32,989 bases of DNA from Smithella sp. PtaU1.Bin162 (GCA_002068015.1 MVRV01000098.1:1-32989), one strand, 5' to 3'; counted from the stretch's first letter, positions 14,717 to 23,157 are shown. The notes: generated from the sequence alone by a model not told the origin. Program-made: numbers and translations.

Positions 14717-15499
14717 ATGCGCTGTCAATGCTTGCTTGTCGGATTAATTTTCACTGCTTTTTTGCTTCTCCCGGGAATATCGCAGGCTGCCCACCCGCTC
14801 ATCACTGATGACACGGGAACACAGGGCACAGGAAAATTTCAACTGGAATTAAACGGACAATACGATTCGGATAAAGAAGAGATTGACGGTACCGGCGTCA
14901 AATCTACGGGAGGCCAGGTCTCGACCACAATTTCTTATGGAATCACCGATACTGTTGATCTCGTGGTAACACTTCCGTATCAATGGGGAAGAACTGAAGA
15001 AAATGAAGTAACCACCTATGACGAAAAAGGTATTTCCGATACAGTCCTCGAAGCGAAATGGCGCTTCTGGGAGAAAAACGGTTTCTCTCTGGCCCTGAAA
15101 CCGGGTATCCGTTTCCCCACCGGCAATGAGGAAAAAGGCTTGGGTGCCGGAAAAATCGGCGGCCAGCTTTTTTTAATCGGATCTCAGGAACTGGGCTCCT
15201 GGGCCTTCCATACCAACCTCGGATATATCCGCAATGAAAATAAGGCCGATGAACAATTAAATATCTGGCATGCCTCCTTCGCCGCAACCTGGGAAATCGT
15301 CAAAGATTTAAAACTTGCCGCCAATGTGGGGATCGAACGCAATCCCGATGATAACGCCGGAAACAATCCGGCCTTTCTTATCGGCGGAATTATTTATTCC
15401 GTCACGGAAAATTTTGATCTCGACTGCGGAGTCAAATACGGCTTAACTTCATCGGAAACCGACTGGTCATGGATGGCGGGGATCACCATCCGCTTTTAA
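14717..15499 (+). CDS. Outer-membrane beta-barrel protein, candidate nickel channel
   Basis: A 260-residue exported protein. A signal peptide covers residues 1-24/25 (hydrophobic core VGLIFTAFLLLPG, cleavage after the Ala in SQAA). The mature part begins HPLITDDTGTQGTGK and then alternates aromatic/hydrophobic and polar residues in about ten to twelve amphipathic strands, ending in Arg-Phe, the C-terminal Phe expected of outer-membrane barrels. It resembles the MetA-pathway phenol-degradation/transporter family (PF13557). GGAG lies 7 nt before the ATG. It is the first gene of the operon, only 12 nt before nikMN, and sits directly behind the candidate NikR operator, so a role in passing nickel through the outer membrane is a reasonable inference. 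Family knowledge alone does not give the substrate. Confidence 0.85.
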   Translation: MRCQCLLVGLIFTAFLLLPGISQAAHPLITDDTGTQGTGKFQLELNGQYDSDKEEIDGTGVKSTGGQVSTTISYGITDTVDLVVTLPYQWGRTEENEVTTYDEKGISDTVLEAKWRFWEKNGFSLALKPGIRFPTGNEEKGLGAGKIGGQLFLIGSQELGSWAFHTNLGYIRNENKADEQLNIWHASFAATWEIVKDLKLAANVGIERNPDDNAGNNPAFLIGGIIYSVTENFDLDCGVKYGLTSSETDWSWMAGITIRF

Positions 15500-15511
15500 G
15501 GAGTTCTATTT

Positions 15512-16546
15512 ATGCACATGGCAGACGCCCTAATCTCCCCGGCCGTAGGAGCCACAATGTGGGCCGGGTCTCTCGCCGTCCTCGGGTATTCCTCAAGGAA
15601 AATCCGGGAAACAATCGACAACAAAACGATCCCTCTTATGGGAGTAATGGGCGCTTTCATTTTCGCCGCCCAAATGATCAATTTTACCATACCGGGAACG
15701 GGTTCAAGCGGACACCTGGGAGGAGGTATGATCCTTGCCGCCCTTTTGGGGCCTTATGCGGCATTTGTTGTTGTTGCCTCGGTCCTCACCGTCCAGGCTC
15801 TCTTCTTTGCCGACGGGGGACTTCTTGCCCTGGGCTGCAATGTCTGGAATCTCGGCCTCTATCCTTGCTTTATCGGCTATTATCTTATCTATAAGCCTAT
15901 AGCGGGAGACGGAGGAAATTACCGGAGGATTTTTATTGCGTCACTTCTCAGCGTCATTGTGGCGCTGCAATTCGGCGCCTTTTCGGTAGTTCTGGAAACA
16001 ATCCTCTCCGGCAAAAGTGAGTTGCCTTTCCATACTTTTGTCCTGCTCATGCAGCCGATACATCTGGCCATCGGCCTTGTGGAGGGAATCGTCACCGCTG
16101 GAATTCTCAGTTATGTTAAGAACGCCCGGCCGGAGATTCTGGATACGGGCGCAGTTTCCCGCCCTCCTGCCGCCGGTCTGCCCTGCAAAAACATCCTGAT
16201 TGTCTTTGTGGTTCTTGCTGTCTTAACAGGCGGTGTGCTTTCCTGGTTTGCGTCCACTTCTCCCGACGGCCTCGAGTGGTCAATTGAAAAGGTCACCGGC
16301 AAAGGAGAACTTGCAGAGCAGGAGAAGGGAATCGCACCCGTTCTTAAAGAAATTCAGGAGAAGACCGCTTTCCTTCCGGATTATAACTTTAAACAGGCAC
16401 ATAAAGAAAAACCGGAAACGGAGAAAGTTCCCGCCTGGCCGGGGATCGATACGGGCACTTCAGTGTCCGGTGTTGTGGGCGGCGGCATTGTCCTGGGAAT
16501 CGTTTTTCTCATCGGCTACGGCATCAGAATTTTCAAGCGGCAATAA
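15512..16546 (+). CDS. nikM: ECF-type nickel transporter, fused substrate-binding components NikM-NikN
   Basis: A 344-residue inner-membrane protein. Residues 1-205 are a CbiM/NikM S-component. The mature N-terminus MHMADAL puts His2 in the metal-binding position, and the SSGHLGGG loop with His68 and the GCNVWNLG segment with Asn110 are the other conserved parts. After a linker and a membrane helix (about 228-246) comes a PDGLE domain (SPDGLEWSIEKVTG from 250), the NikN/CbiN-type part, with a final membrane helix. Fusion of the two parts is known in nickel systems. AAGGAG precedes the ATG. It works with NikQ and NikO. Nickel rather than cobalt is inferred from the candidate NikR site; no cobalamin riboswitch is seen upstream. 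Confidence 0.9.
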   Translation: MHMADALISPAVGATMWAGSLAVLGYSSRKIRETIDNKTIPLMGVMGAFIFAAQMINFTIPGTGSSGHLGGGMILAALLGPYAAFVVVASVLTVQALFFADGGLLALGCNVWNLGLYPCFIGYYLIYKPIAGDGGNYRRIFIASLLSVIVALQFGAFSVVLETILSGKSELPFHTFVLLMQPIHLAIGLVEGIVTAGILSYVKNARPEILDTGAVSRPPAAGLPCKNILIVFVVLAVLTGGVLSWFASTSPDGLEWSIEKVTGKGELAEQEKGIAPVLKEIQEKTAFLPDYNFKQAHKEKPETEKVPAWPGIDTGTSVSGVVGGGIVLGIVFLIGYGIRIFKRQ

Positions 16547-16641
16547 AATAAAAAGGCATCACGCCTGCTCCGGAACAAAAGGATTGCAGCCACCGGGCCG
16601 GTGCATGTTATTTTGCCAGCATATTGAGAAGTATTTTATTT

Positions 16642-17451
16642 ATGGCTTTTGACTCACAATACTATAATGTCGGTTATCTCGACCGGCTTTCCTATCAGGA
16701 TACCTTTGTGCACCGGCTCGACCCCAGGACCAAACTGATCACTACCCTGCTCTTTCTTTTTACCGTGATTTCCTTTTCCAAGTATGAAGTGGCGGCCCTT
16801 TTCCCTTTTCTGCTCTTTCCGGCAATATTCCTGACCGTCGGAGAGATTCCCCCGGGCTTTATCCTGAAAAAAGTTCTCCTTGTTTCTCCTTTTGCGATCT
16901 TCATCGGCATCTTCAACCCCCTGCTCGACCATGGACAGGTTGCGATTCTGCCGGGATTGACTCTTCCGGCCGGGTGGTTGTCTTTTGCCTCAATCCTGCT
17001 TAAATTTTTTCTGACCGTCAGCATGGCGCTGCTCCTTATTGCCACGACTTCTTTCCCGACAATCTGTCACGCCCTGCGGCGGCTGGGACTTCCCTCTATT
17101 TTCGTGTCTCAGCTCCTTTTCCTGTACCGTTACATCTTCGTCCTGGGGGAAGAGGTCATGCGCATTGTCCGTGCCCGCGACATGAGATCTTACGGCCGGA
17201 AGGGAACGGAAATAAAAGTCTTCGTCCGTATCGCCGGAGTTCTTTTTCTGCGAACCGTGGAAAGGGCGGAAAGAATCTATTTCGCCATGCTGGCTCGGGG
17301 TTATGAGGGAGATATGCCGGTAAGTAAAAAATACCATTTAACAACAAGTGATCTGGCCTTTGCCTTATCCGTTATCGTCTGTCTCTTTATTTTTCGCTGT
17401 TATCCGGTCACCCAAATCATCGGCAATTTTTTCCGGGGGATATTCTCATGA
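16642..17451 (+). CDS. nikQ: ECF transporter transmembrane component NikQ/CbiQ
   Basis: A 269-residue energy-coupling T-component with five or six membrane helices. The N-terminus DRLSYQDTFVHRLDPRTKL and the two short coupling motifs containing Ala-Arg (VRARDMRSYGR at about 174-184; MLARGYEGDM about 35 residues later), which contact the ATPase, are characteristic of CbiQ/NikQ. The ATG at 16642 is preferred to a TTG 18 nt earlier; a GAGAAG site lies upstream. The stop codon overlaps the nikO start by 4 nt (ATGA). The 95-nt gap after nikMN holds a 6-bp palindromic hairpin (16591-16603) that could tune expression between the S-component and the ATPase module. Confidence 0.9.
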   Translation: MAFDSQYYNVGYLDRLSYQDTFVHRLDPRTKLITTLLFLFTVISFSKYEVAALFPFLLFPAIFLTVGEIPPGFILKKVLLVSPFAIFIGIFNPLLDHGQVAILPGLTLPAGWLSFASILLKFFLTVSMALLLIATTSFPTICHALRRLGLPSIFVSQLLFLYRYIFVLGEEVMRIVRARDMRSYGRKGTEIKVFVRIAGVLFLRTVERAERIYFAMLARGYEGDMPVSKKYHLTTSDLAFALSVIVCLFIFRCYPVTQIIGNFFRGIFS

Positions 17452-18182
17452 GCCATCATATCGTGGAATTTAAAGATGTCTGTTTCCGGTATCCCGACGG
17501 GACGGAAGCACTGCATAATCTTTCCTTCCGGATTATCCACGGGGAATCAGTCGGCATTATCGGAGCGAACGGTTCCGGAAAATCCACACTACTTCTGCAT
17601 ATGAACGGCTACCTGATGCCGACTGGAGGAACGGTGAATATCGGCGATCTTCATCTGACACGCAAAACACGCCGGGAAATACGTAAAAAAGTCGGTATCG
17701 TTTTTCAGAATCCCGACGATCAGCTGTTTATGCCTACCGTTTACGATGACGTAGCTTTCGGTCCGCAAAACCTCGGCATGGATGAAGAAGATGTGCAAAA
17801 ACGGGTTCGCGCAGCTCTTGATCTGGTCAACTGTTATGATCTCATCAATAAACCGCCGCACCATCTCTCGAACGGCCAGAAAAGCGCCGTGGCCATCGCT
17901 GCGGTCATGGCTATGGAACCGGATATCCTCGCCATGGATGAGCCTGCGGCCAACCTTGATCCGAAATCAAGGCGTCTGCTCATCAACCTGCTCAAAACTT
18001 TCGAGCACTCCAAAATCATCGCCTCGCACGATCTGGATCTGATCTTCGACGTCTGCAAACGCTGCATTATCATCCGGGAAGGAACGGTCGCAGCCGACGG
18101 CCCCTCCCAAGATATCCTCACCAACAAGATCCTGCTTGAAGAAAATAATCTGGAGTTGCCGCTTTCGCTCCAGCGACGCTGA
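17448..18182 (+). CDS. nikO: ECF transporter ATPase NikO/CbiO
   Basis: A 244-residue ABC ATPase that powers the nickel importer. Walker A is GANGSGKST (39-47), the Q-loop glutamine is in VFQNPDDQLF (85-94), as is usual for cobalt/nickel ECF ATPases, the signature is LSNGQ (140-144, instead of LSGGQ), Walker B ends LAMDEP with Glu165 as the catalytic base, and the switch histidine is His194. The start codon overlaps the nikQ stop. It is the last gene of the operon; no obvious intrinsic terminator follows. Confidence 0.93.
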   Translation: MSHHIVEFKDVCFRYPDGTEALHNLSFRIIHGESVGIIGANGSGKSTLLLHMNGYLMPTGGTVNIGDLHLTRKTRREIRKKVGIVFQNPDDQLFMPTVYDDVAFGPQNLGMDEEDVQKRVRAALDLVNCYDLINKPPHHLSNGQKSAVAIAAVMAMEPDILAMDEPAANLDPKSRRLLINLLKTFEHSKIIASHDLDLIFDVCKRCIIIREGTVAADGPSQDILTNKILLEENNLELPLSLQRR

Positions 18183-18386
18183 GATGGCTTTTGAAAAACG
18201 ACCATCCGTATTGTTACGCTCCGCGCCGAAGTGCGCGCGTATTGCCGCCGCTTATAAATTATAGTTTAACAGTTCAATATTATGTGATAATAGTTATAGA
18301 AAACGGTGAAAGAAAGTTTCCTACGGAAAGAGACGGCCGGATTTTCAGAAATACAGTCTGTAAAAAATATCACTTAAGTGATTTCC

Positions 18387-19049
18387 ATGAATCTCATGAT
18401 TTTCATATTAGATCTTTTCGGTACGGCAATCTTCGCAATTTCCGGCGCGCTGGCAGCCGGCAGGAAACAAATGGATATCTTCGGAGTGGTGGTTCTGGGC
18501 TGCGTCACCGCTCTCGGAGGAGGCACGCTGCGGGATGTGATCCTTGGAACTTCCCCGGTCTTTTGGATTTTAGACACCGTTTATCTCGCGGTCGCCGCGA
18601 TTGCGGCAATCGGCACATTCGTATTGGTGCGGCACTGGAAAATGCCGACGGCGGTTCTATTGTATGCTGATGCGGTTGGTTTGGCTGTTTTCACGGTCAT
18701 CGGTTTCCAGAAGGGCTTTTCTGCGACCCATGTATACAGTATCGCCATCGTCATGGGTGTAACTACGGGCGTGGTCGGTGGTATTATCCGGGATGTTCTT
18801 TCCGGTGAGATACCCTTGATTCTGCGCCGGGAAATCTATGCAACGGCAAGTCTCTGCGGCGCCGCTCTGCTGGCAGTGCTGACTTACCTGCAACTTCCCA
18901 GCCTCTTTACCGTATCAGCTGCCGTTCTGGTTACACTGGTAATTCGGCTTGCTGCGTTGCATTGGAATTTGGCTTTGCCGCTATTCCGGCTGGAGGAAGA
19001 CAGGAAAGAGATTACCCGGAACAAACCGGAAGATCCAGGCGACGCTTAA
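18387..19049 (+). CDS. UPF0126/TRIC-type cation channel protein
   Basis: A 220-residue, seven-helix membrane protein of the YicG/UPF0126 family, whose prokaryotic members are TRIC-type monovalent cation channels. Two glycine-rich repeats are typical: ALGGGTLRDVILG and the related GVVGGIIRDVLSGEIP about 85 residues later, each with the conserved Gly-Gly and Arg-Asp. The start is taken as the ATG at 18387; a GTG 9 nt earlier is also possible and neither has a strong ribosome-binding site. It lies about 200 bp after nikO on the same strand, so it may be a separate unit. Physiological role unknown. Confidence 0.9.
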   Translation: MNLMIFILDLFGTAIFAISGALAAGRKQMDIFGVVVLGCVTALGGGTLRDVILGTSPVFWILDTVYLAVAAIAAIGTFVLVRHWKMPTAVLLYADAVGLAVFTVIGFQKGFSATHVYSIAIVMGVTTGVVGGIIRDVLSGEIPLILRREIYATASLCGAALLAVLTYLQLPSLFTVSAAVLVTLVIRLAALHWNLALPLFRLEEDRKEITRNKPEDPGDA

Positions 19050-19101
19050 CAGTTCGCCAGAAGGAGATTTTCGACATAAGCAGAGAGTATTTTCATCGAA
19101 A

Positions 19102-19129
19102 TTGATTTTATGATAGATTACTTTATACT
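19102..19129 (+). promoter_or_regulatory. Probable sigma-70 promoter of hisC
   Basis: TTGATT (19102-19107), 16 nt, then TATACT (19124-19129). It is 60 nt upstream of the hisC start in a short AT-rich gap. Prediction by eye only. Confidence 0.4.
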
Positions 19130-19188
19130 TGATCCTGAAAAAAGTTGAACAGCAAAAGTAACTTAATAAAAAAGACGGATACATTAAT

Positions 19189-20256
19189 ATGAACAGATAC
19201 TGGAGCAGAAAGGCAAAAGAAATCACCGCCTACGTCCCCGGAGAACAGCCGAAAGACCGCAGATACATAAAACTGAATACCAACGAAAATCCTTATCCTC
19301 CTTCTCCCCGGGTAATTGCAGCGATCAAAGCGGCGACAAACGACACCCTGCGGCTTTATCCGGACCCTACCTGTGATGAACTCCGGGCAACGATAGCCGG
19401 ATATTACCAACTGAATAAAGATCAGGTTTTCATCGGCAATGGTTCGGATGAATTACTGGCCTTTGCTTTTCCGGCATTCTTCGAACCGGCGGGCAATCCC
19501 GTGCTTTTCGCCGAGGTAACCTACAGTTTCTATCCGGTTTATGCCGCCTTTTTCAATATCAATTGCCGGCTTGTCCCGGTGGATGGTGAATTCAACATTG
19601 ATGAGGAAGGATACTACCAGGATAACGGCGGCATTATTATCGCCAACCCCAATGCCCCAACCGGGAAAGGCGTATCCCGGAAAATGATCGAAAAAGTTCT
19701 GGAGCGCAATAAAGGCAACGTAGTTATAGTCGATGAAGCCTATATAGATTTCGGCGGTGAATCTTCCGTGCCGCTCGTCGGAAATTATCCTAATCTTCTT
19801 ATCATCAAGACTCTATCCAAATCACGGTCGCTGGCAGGATTGCGGGTAGGGTATGCTCTGGGTAATGCCGGTCTGATTGAGGGAATGATTCGCATCAAGG
19901 ACTCAATCAACTCCTATACTGTTGACCGTCTGGCACTGGCCGGAGCGATAGAGGCAATAAGGGACAATGCTTATTTTCAGGAGACGAAAACAAAAATTAT
20001 CCAGACACGAAAACGGGTAACGGCAAAACTTACGAAAATTGGTTTTAATGTAATTCCTTCACAGGCAAATTTCATTTTTGTGAGCAGCAATAAATGCCCC
20101 GGCAAGGTTCTTTTTGAAAAGTTGAGGGCTAAGGGCATTTTAGTCCGGTATTTCAACAAGCCCGGAATCGACAACTTCATTCGTGTTTCTATCGGGACTG
20201 ATGAGGAGATGAATTCTTTCCTGGATGCAGTTGCCGCAGCCCTTTTGGAAGTTTGA
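19189..20256 (+). CDS. hisC: Histidinol-phosphate aminotransferase
   Basis: A 355-residue fold-type I PLP aminotransferase that converts imidazole-acetol phosphate to histidinol phosphate in histidine synthesis. The N-terminal KLNTNENPYPPSP (28-40) is a HisC hallmark. The PLP-binding NPNAPTG is at 153-159, Asp182 lies in IVDEAYIDF, and the Schiff-base lysine is Lys211 in TLSKSRSLAGLRVGY. Length is normal. It stands apart from any his operon, between two ion-channel-like genes, which is common for extra HisC copies; some act on phenylalanine or tyrosine precursors, so another amino-acid role is possible. Confidence 0.93.
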   Translation: MNRYWSRKAKEITAYVPGEQPKDRRYIKLNTNENPYPPSPRVIAAIKAATNDTLRLYPDPTCDELRATIAGYYQLNKDQVFIGNGSDELLAFAFPAFFEPAGNPVLFAEVTYSFYPVYAAFFNINCRLVPVDGEFNIDEEGYYQDNGGIIIANPNAPTGKGVSRKMIEKVLERNKGNVVIVDEAYIDFGGESSVPLVGNYPNLLIIKTLSKSRSLAGLRVGYALGNAGLIEGMIRIKDSINSYTVDRLALAGAIEAIRDNAYFQETKTKIIQTRKRVTAKLTKIGFNVIPSQANFIFVSSNKCPGKVLFEKLRAKGILVRYFNKPGIDNFIRVSIGTDEEMNSFLDAVAAALLEV

Positions 20257-20311
20257 TACCTGACAGGCTGCTGAAAATCAAATATAGCGAAAAATCAAAA
20301 CGAGAGATTTT

Positions 20312-20935
20312 ATGGCGGATGATCAAAAAGATCTCAGAATTTTGAAAAACAGGCTCGAGGCTCTTGTGGACGGGATTTTTGCGTTCGCCATGACCCTGCT
20401 TGTCACCGGTCTCGTCATTCCGCACCTTTCCAAAACGGAAGCCAAGGTAAAACTCGCCCCGATTCTCGCCGGAATGCAGTCCGAGTTTATATCCTTTATA
20501 GTTGCTTTCTTCGTTCTCGCTTCCTTCTGGCGTATCCACAACCGGCAGTATCATTATATTCGCATAATCGATTCCGTTGTCATGAGAATCACACTGTTCA
20601 CGCTGATTTTTGTGGTTTTGATGCCCTTTACTACAAATCTCAGTGGAGATTATTCCGATGTTCAGCTTGCCGTCTGTCTCTTCCACGGCAACATGTTCAG
20701 TCTCGGTTTTTTTCTGCTTATTCATTGGTGGTATCTGGCAAAAACTCCCGAAATAACTTCCTCTCCGATCAGCAGAAGTACAGCGTTTAAAGGCATTTGC
20801 AGATCCATGATTACACCCGTTATTTCCGCTCTGGCCTTCATTGTTTCTTTTATTTCACCATCATGGTCAATGGCGGTATACTTTTTAATCATACCCTTTG
20901 TTGTTGTTGTCGAAAAACACTCCCGCCCCTCTTAA
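20312..20935 (+). CDS. TMEM175-family (DUF1211) potassium channel protein
   Basis: A 207-residue membrane protein with about six helices. The first helix has the family pattern RLEALVDGIFAFAMTLL (14-30), the bacterial version of the pore-lining FSD motif of TMEM175 potassium leak channels, followed by a T/L-rich helix end. ATG at 20312 with GAGAG upstream; 55 bp after hisC. Bacterial members form tetrameric K+ channels; the physiological role here is unknown. Confidence 0.88.
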   Translation: MADDQKDLRILKNRLEALVDGIFAFAMTLLVTGLVIPHLSKTEAKVKLAPILAGMQSEFISFIVAFFVLASFWRIHNRQYHYIRIIDSVVMRITLFTLIFVVLMPFTTNLSGDYSDVQLAVCLFHGNMFSLGFFLLIHWWYLAKTPEITSSPISRSTAFKGICRSMITPVISALAFIVSFISPSWSMAVYFLIIPFVVVVEKHSRPS

Positions 20936-20964
20936 ACGAAGAGGCGATATGCAGGGCAAGACAA

Positions 20965-20993
20965 TTGACATGAGGTGGTATTTTTATTATGTT
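20965..20993 (+). promoter_or_regulatory. Probable sigma-70 promoter of the radical SAM gene
   Basis: Consensus -35 TTGACA (20965-20970), 17 nt, TATGTT (20988-20993). Start codon of the gene lies 26 nt downstream. Prediction by eye. Confidence 0.5.
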
Positions 20994-21019
20994 ATCATTG
21001 ATTTAACCAGAGAATTTCT

Positions 21020-22555
21020 ATGAAAATCGTTCTGCTGTCCATGCCGGACGTAGCGCCGGTAATCATGCATGAGGCCGCCTTTCATATGCCCAATTGCGGC
21101 ATTGCCAGCGTGGGCGCCAATATTGATGAGGAGCATGAGGTATATATCATCGACCTTGTCCGCAAACGCTGCCGGCTGAGAAGTTATCTGACCAGAACAC
21201 TCTTAAAAATCCATCCGCAGCTCGTCGGACTGTCGGCCATGACCTGGCAGTATGACACCTGCGTCAAATTGATCCGGCTCATCAAACACCTGTTGCCTGA
21301 TGTTAAAATCGTTATCGGTGGCTATCATGCCACCTTGATGCATGAAGAAATCGCCCGTTCACCGGAAGCGCGTCTGATTGATTTTATGATCCGGGGAGAA
21401 GGAGAAGAAACATGCCGCAGGCTCGTCAATGCACTGGAAGGCAGTGACCGGATCGAAGACATTCCTTCCCTGTCTTATAAGAACGGCCGGGAGTTTGTGC
21501 ATAACCCCAAAGGAGAACTGCTCGATTTATCAAAGATTAAAATTCCCATCCGCGACCGCCGCCGCCTGACCTCGGGATACCACGTCATGCTTTCCAGAGT
21601 CGAGGTAATGGAAACATCCCGGGGCTGCACGCGCGCCTGTTCGTTTTGCAGCATGAACCATATGTATGGAAAGACTTTTCGGGCTTATCCTCTTGAACGG
21701 ATATTGGCGGATATTGACGATATTTATTATAACCGCCGGACACGCCTGATTTTTGTAGCGGATGACAATCTGGTGCTGGACCCTAAGCGGGTAATTGAAA
21801 TCTGCGATGCCATTATCGCCCGCAATTATAAGGGACTGAATCTGATCGTCCAGGCCGATTGCCTTTCCATGTCCAGAAACGAAGAGATGGTGCGCAAAAT
21901 GTCGTCTGCGGGCATTAAGTCGATCTTTCTGGGCATTGAAAATGTGTCCAGAAAAAACCTGGCGGTCGCTCACAAGGGCGATATTGTTGATGCTTCACGT
22001 CTGGCCGTACAGCTTTGCCACAAATACGGTATCATGGTTGTTGCCGGCTTGATTTTCGGTTTCCCGGATGATGACGAAAAAGATATTATTGAAAACTATA
22101 ACTTCTTAAAATCCCTCGATGCCGACACCAGCTACTGCCAGATACTGACTCCTTATCCCCAAACCGTCATGCGTCAGGATCTGTTGGACCAGGGGCTGGT
22201 AACCAACGCCCGTGAATACAAATTCTACAATGGTATCTGGGCCAATGTTAAAACCCGTTGCCTGGATGAAAAAATGCTGCAATACCTGGTCTGGCTGCAT
22301 CGTCAGAAGATTATGGGATGGTGGGAACCGTCCGGGCGGGCCAAAAGACAAGGACGCCTGTGGGTGCCGGTATGGACATATGCTCTCCGTCCTCTGCTTC
22401 AGCTTGTTATGGACAGGAGGCTGAAAAAGGTGGGCTGGGAAGGGCGCTATCAAATGGATATGCAACGCCTGGCGGGTGTGAATGTATTTTCCGATCTGGA
22501 CGCATTTACTGCATCCGCGAAACAGAGGCCGGAATCAAAAATGTATTCACCATGA
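21020..22555 (+). CDS. B12-binding-type radical SAM protein of unknown substrate
   Basis: A 511-residue class B-type radical SAM enzyme. Residues 1-135 form a Rossmann-like B12-binding domain (LVGLSAMTW at 68-76, VIGGYHATLM at 98-107), but the cobalamin-ligating DxHxxG motif is not present, so cobalamin would bind base-off without a protein histidine, or not at all. The radical SAM cluster is C203-xxx-C207-xx-C210 in TSRGCTRACSFC. A GIENVSR segment and a C-terminal helical domain of about 150 residues follow. Such proteins do methylations, ring contractions and other steps on lipids and natural products. Related shapes occur in hopanoid and bacteriochlorophyll enzymes, but no assignment is made. 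It stands alone with its own promoter. Confidence 0.88.
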   Translation: MKIVLLSMPDVAPVIMHEAAFHMPNCGIASVGANIDEEHEVYIIDLVRKRCRLRSYLTRTLLKIHPQLVGLSAMTWQYDTCVKLIRLIKHLLPDVKIVIGGYHATLMHEEIARSPEARLIDFMIRGEGEETCRRLVNALEGSDRIEDIPSLSYKNGREFVHNPKGELLDLSKIKIPIRDRRRLTSGYHVMLSRVEVMETSRGCTRACSFCSMNHMYGKTFRAYPLERILADIDDIYYNRRTRLIFVADDNLVLDPKRVIEICDAIIARNYKGLNLIVQADCLSMSRNEEMVRKMSSAGIKSIFLGIENVSRKNLAVAHKGDIVDASRLAVQLCHKYGIMVVAGLIFGFPDDDEKDIIENYNFLKSLDADTSYCQILTPYPQTVMRQDLLDQGLVTNAREYKFYNGIWANVKTRCLDEKMLQYLVWLHRQKIMGWWEPSGRAKRQGRLWVPVWTYALRPLLQLVMDRRLKKVGWEGRYQMDMQRLAGVNVFSDLDAFTASAKQRPESKMYSP

Positions 22556-22615
22556 ACTACGGTGGTAATTATCATTACTCCGGCCGTGTGAATTATCAAA
22601 CCTCTTCCATCCAAG

Positions 22616-23035
22616 CTACCTTAATGTTTCTTCCGCCGTTCCCGTCATACTGAGCGCACAGTGACGAACACCCTTGATTGCCCTCAAGGAATCGGAAAGC
22701 TGCAGAACTTTCTTCACTCTCCCCCTGACGGCAACAATTTCCAGGCAGTTATGGTGATCGAGATGAATATGCTGGGTGGAGATAATCACATCCTGACTGT
22801 CATGCTGAATATCAATAATCCTGCTTAAGAGTTCTCTCGTGTGATGATCGTAAATATAGGTAATGGCGCCCGCTACTTCGCCGCCTTCCTCCCAATCCTG
22901 TTTAAGCAGTTCCTGACGGATCATATCGCGAAGCGCCTCCGAGCGGTTGGTATATTTCCGGCGGTGAATCAAATCGTCGAATCTTCTCAAAAGCCCTTCT
23001 TCCAGTGAAACCCCGAATCTGACCAGTTCCGACAT
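22616..23035 (-). CDS. nikR: Nickel-responsive transcriptional regulator NikR
   Basis: A 139-residue ribbon-helix-helix repressor with ACT-type metal domain. The N-terminal RHH part (RFGVSLEEGLLRRFDDLI, then NRSEALRDMIRQ) is clear. The four high-affinity nickel ligands of E. coli NikR (His76, His87, His89, Cys95) align with His78, His89, His91 and Cys97, in STQHIHLDHHNCLE. The ATG at 23035 follows a GGGAGGATG site. It is transcribed divergently from uppP. Its likely target is the nickel-uptake operon at 14717-18182, whose promoter overlaps a NikR-type dyad. It may also regulate itself (see 23056-23085). Confidence 0.95.
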   Translation of the reverse strand: MSELVRFGVSLEEGLLRRFDDLIHRRKYTNRSEALRDMIRQELLKQDWEEGGEVAGAITYIYDHHTRELLSRIIDIQHDSQDVIISTQHIHLDHHNCLEIVAVRGRVKKVLQLSDSLRAIKGVRHCALSMTGTAEETLR

Positions 23036-23055
23036 ACGTTGTCATCCTCCCGCCG

Positions 23056-23085
23056 GTGTATTATTAAGTTTAATTCATTTAGCAC
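23056..23085 (-). promoter_or_regulatory. Weak dyad overlapping the nikR -10, possible autoregulation site
   Basis: On the minus strand GTGCTAA, 16 bases and AATACAC form an imperfect dyad (plus-strand 23056-23085). The left half shares GTGCTA with the nik operator, but the spacing is three longer, so NikR binding is doubtful. Confidence 0.25.
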
Positions 23086-23104
23086 CGTCGGCAATTTGTG
23101 TCAA
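23076..23104 (-). promoter_or_regulatory. Probable sigma-70 promoter of nikR
   Basis: Minus-strand TTGACA (23104-23099), 17 nt, TAAATG (23081-23076), about 40 nt before the nikR start codon. Confidence 0.45.
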
Positions 23105-23128
23105 TGCCTGCACCTTATCGCTGTTTTT

Positions 23129-23157
23129 TTCACAAAGAATATGGACAACCGGATAAT
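23129..23157 (+). promoter_or_regulatory. Probable sigma-70 promoter of uppP
   Basis: TTCACA (23129-23134), 17 nt, GATAAT (23152-23157), 70 nt before the TTG start of uppP. The back-to-back arrangement with the nikR promoter leaves no room for other genes. Confidence 0.45.

Noticed and set aside
16547-16641. Riboswitch (cobalamin type) between nikMN and nikQ
   Set aside because: Only a small palindrome is seen; no B12-box or multi-stem layout, and it lies inside the operon.
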